Positions 5,622-5,844 of a stretch of 5,844 bases of DNA are shown in pieces. Within the stretch, counting starts at the first letter, position 1; each line of letters starts with the position of its first letter. Source of the DNA: Candidatus Cloacimonadota bacterium. GTDB taxonomy: Bacteria > Cloacimonadota > Cloacimonadia > Cloacimonadales > Cloacimonadaceae. The stretch spans positions 1-5,844 of the forward strand of contig JAEWNJ010000001.1 of NCBI GenBank assembly GCA_023392795.1. Reading direction: 5' to 3'. The notes under the pieces are model-generated. The model had not been told where the DNA came from, did no database searches, and saw nothing but the letters and a program-made list of their open reading frames with translations. Both the position numbers and the translations under genes were made by a program.

Positions 5622-5844
5622 TCATAGAGTCCTGGATAATGTCAGATAATGTGTAGAGTCTTGCCTAGCGGCACATGTAAGAGCCTCGAAGAGGTCAAAA
5701 AGCTCATTTATGACGTCAAAAAATCCCGCAGAAAAAGAAGCGCGTCTTATTCTGCGCTTCGGAAATATACCGGTGGTGTAGTTGAAGATTCTCTTGATGT
5801 TGATCGCAAGCGCCAGCAGGGTGAACCAAAGTTTATGCCGGTAC
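5622..5844 (-). CDS. Transposase, C-terminal fragment (DDE type, probably IS1182/IS4-like)
   Basis: Seventy-three complete codons precede a TGA stop at 5622-5624, and the frame is open to the right edge. The first visible residues, YRHKLWFTLLALAINIKRIF, match the helix that closes many DDE transposases (a K/R residue, then a hydrophobic stretch ending in A-x-N-x-K-R-I/L), where it follows the catalytic Glu region. The catalytic residues themselves are outside the window. About 50 residues follow this helix (NYTTGIFPKRRIRRASF...); this tail is longer than I would expect and contains short direct repeats at its end. The family assignment rests on one motif, so IS1182-like is a suggestion, not a firm call. 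Whether the copy is intact cannot be judged here. Confidence 0.6.
   Translation of the reverse strand, partial: YRHKLWFTLLALAINIKRIFNYTTGIFPKRRIRRASFSAGFFDVINELFDLFEALTCAARQDSTHYLTLSRTL
5737..5760 (-). terminator. Terminator-like hairpin inside the transposase fragment
   Basis: On the minus strand GAAGCGC, a 10-base loop and GCGCTTC form a perfect 7 bp stem, followed directly by TTTTT (5732-5736). It is GC-rich and shaped like an intrinsic terminator, but it lies about 110 bases before the transposase stop, within the reading frame. It may reduce read-through from the insertion sequence into the lipoprotein gene, or be a coincidence of codons. Confidence 0.3.

Larger units (their letters stand above)
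5580..5844 (-). mobile_element. End of an insertion sequence, running off the right edge
   Basis: The transposase C-terminus at 5622-5844 marks this as the 3' end of an insertion sequence. The outer end is probably near 5580, where GACTCTGTCGAAACAACTCA reads inward like a terminal inverted repeat of the GTCGAAA type and where the simple heptamer tract stops. The other end and any target duplication lie outside the window, so the boundary is an estimate. Confidence 0.45.

Noticed and set aside
5467..5649. Plus-strand 60-residue frame through the microsatellites
   Set aside because: Its sequence is translated tandem repeat plus antisense of the transposase tail; no domain or convincing context.
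5684..5694. CCTC-GAA-GAGG as a further hairpin-array unit
   Set aside because: It fits the stem-loop rule but has no neighbouring unit or CYATNTC linker, and is explained by transposase codons.

Overview
The window carries a compact set of genes all read from the minus strand, plus two unusual hairpin-repeat arrays and the end of an insertion sequence. In minus-strand (transcription) order these are: the C-terminal end of a DDE transposase entering from the right edge (5622-5844); a microsatellite-rich spacer (about 5467-5577); a small lipoprotein-like membrane protein of unknown function (5113-5397); a VOC/glyoxalase-fold protein overlapping it (4725-5120); a short spacer with a hairpin array, a G9 tract and a palindrome (4527-4724); and a three-gene ABC exporter operon: HlyD/MacA-type adaptor (3261-4526), 801-residue FtsX/MacB-type permease (859-3264) and LolD/MacB-type ATPase (182-847). 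The left 200 bases are a second, longer hairpin array that runs into the last codons of the ATPase gene.

The organism is a diderm bacterium: the adaptor, the long periplasmic domains of the permease and the lipobox protein all need an inner membrane plus periplasm. A separate ATPase with a double-length permease (two FtsX halves in one chain), together with octamer/heptamer microsatellites between genes, is a combination I associate with the Bacteroidota/Cloacimonadota side of the FCB group. This is a soft inference from gene style, not a match to a known genome.

The exporter genes are tightly coupled: the adaptor and permease share an ATGA overlap, and the ATPase ribosome-binding site overlaps the permease stop codon. 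Together they should form a MacAB-like pump that moves a substrate out of the inner membrane or periplasm. No TolC-type outer-membrane partner is present in the window and the substrate cannot be read from sequence. The lipoprotein and VOC genes also overlap and form a second co-translated pair upstream; whether one transcript spans all five genes is open.

The most unusual element is the hairpin array at both gene 3' ends (6-201 and 4656-4717). Each unit is a 4-7 bp stem closed by C-G around a three-base loop, almost always GNA on the plus strand, and units are separated by a constant 7-base linker (mostly CYATNTC). Stems differ from unit to unit but the two arms change together, so pairing is kept while sequence is not. 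This points to a structural repeat under selection for folding, and I do not recognise it as a named family.
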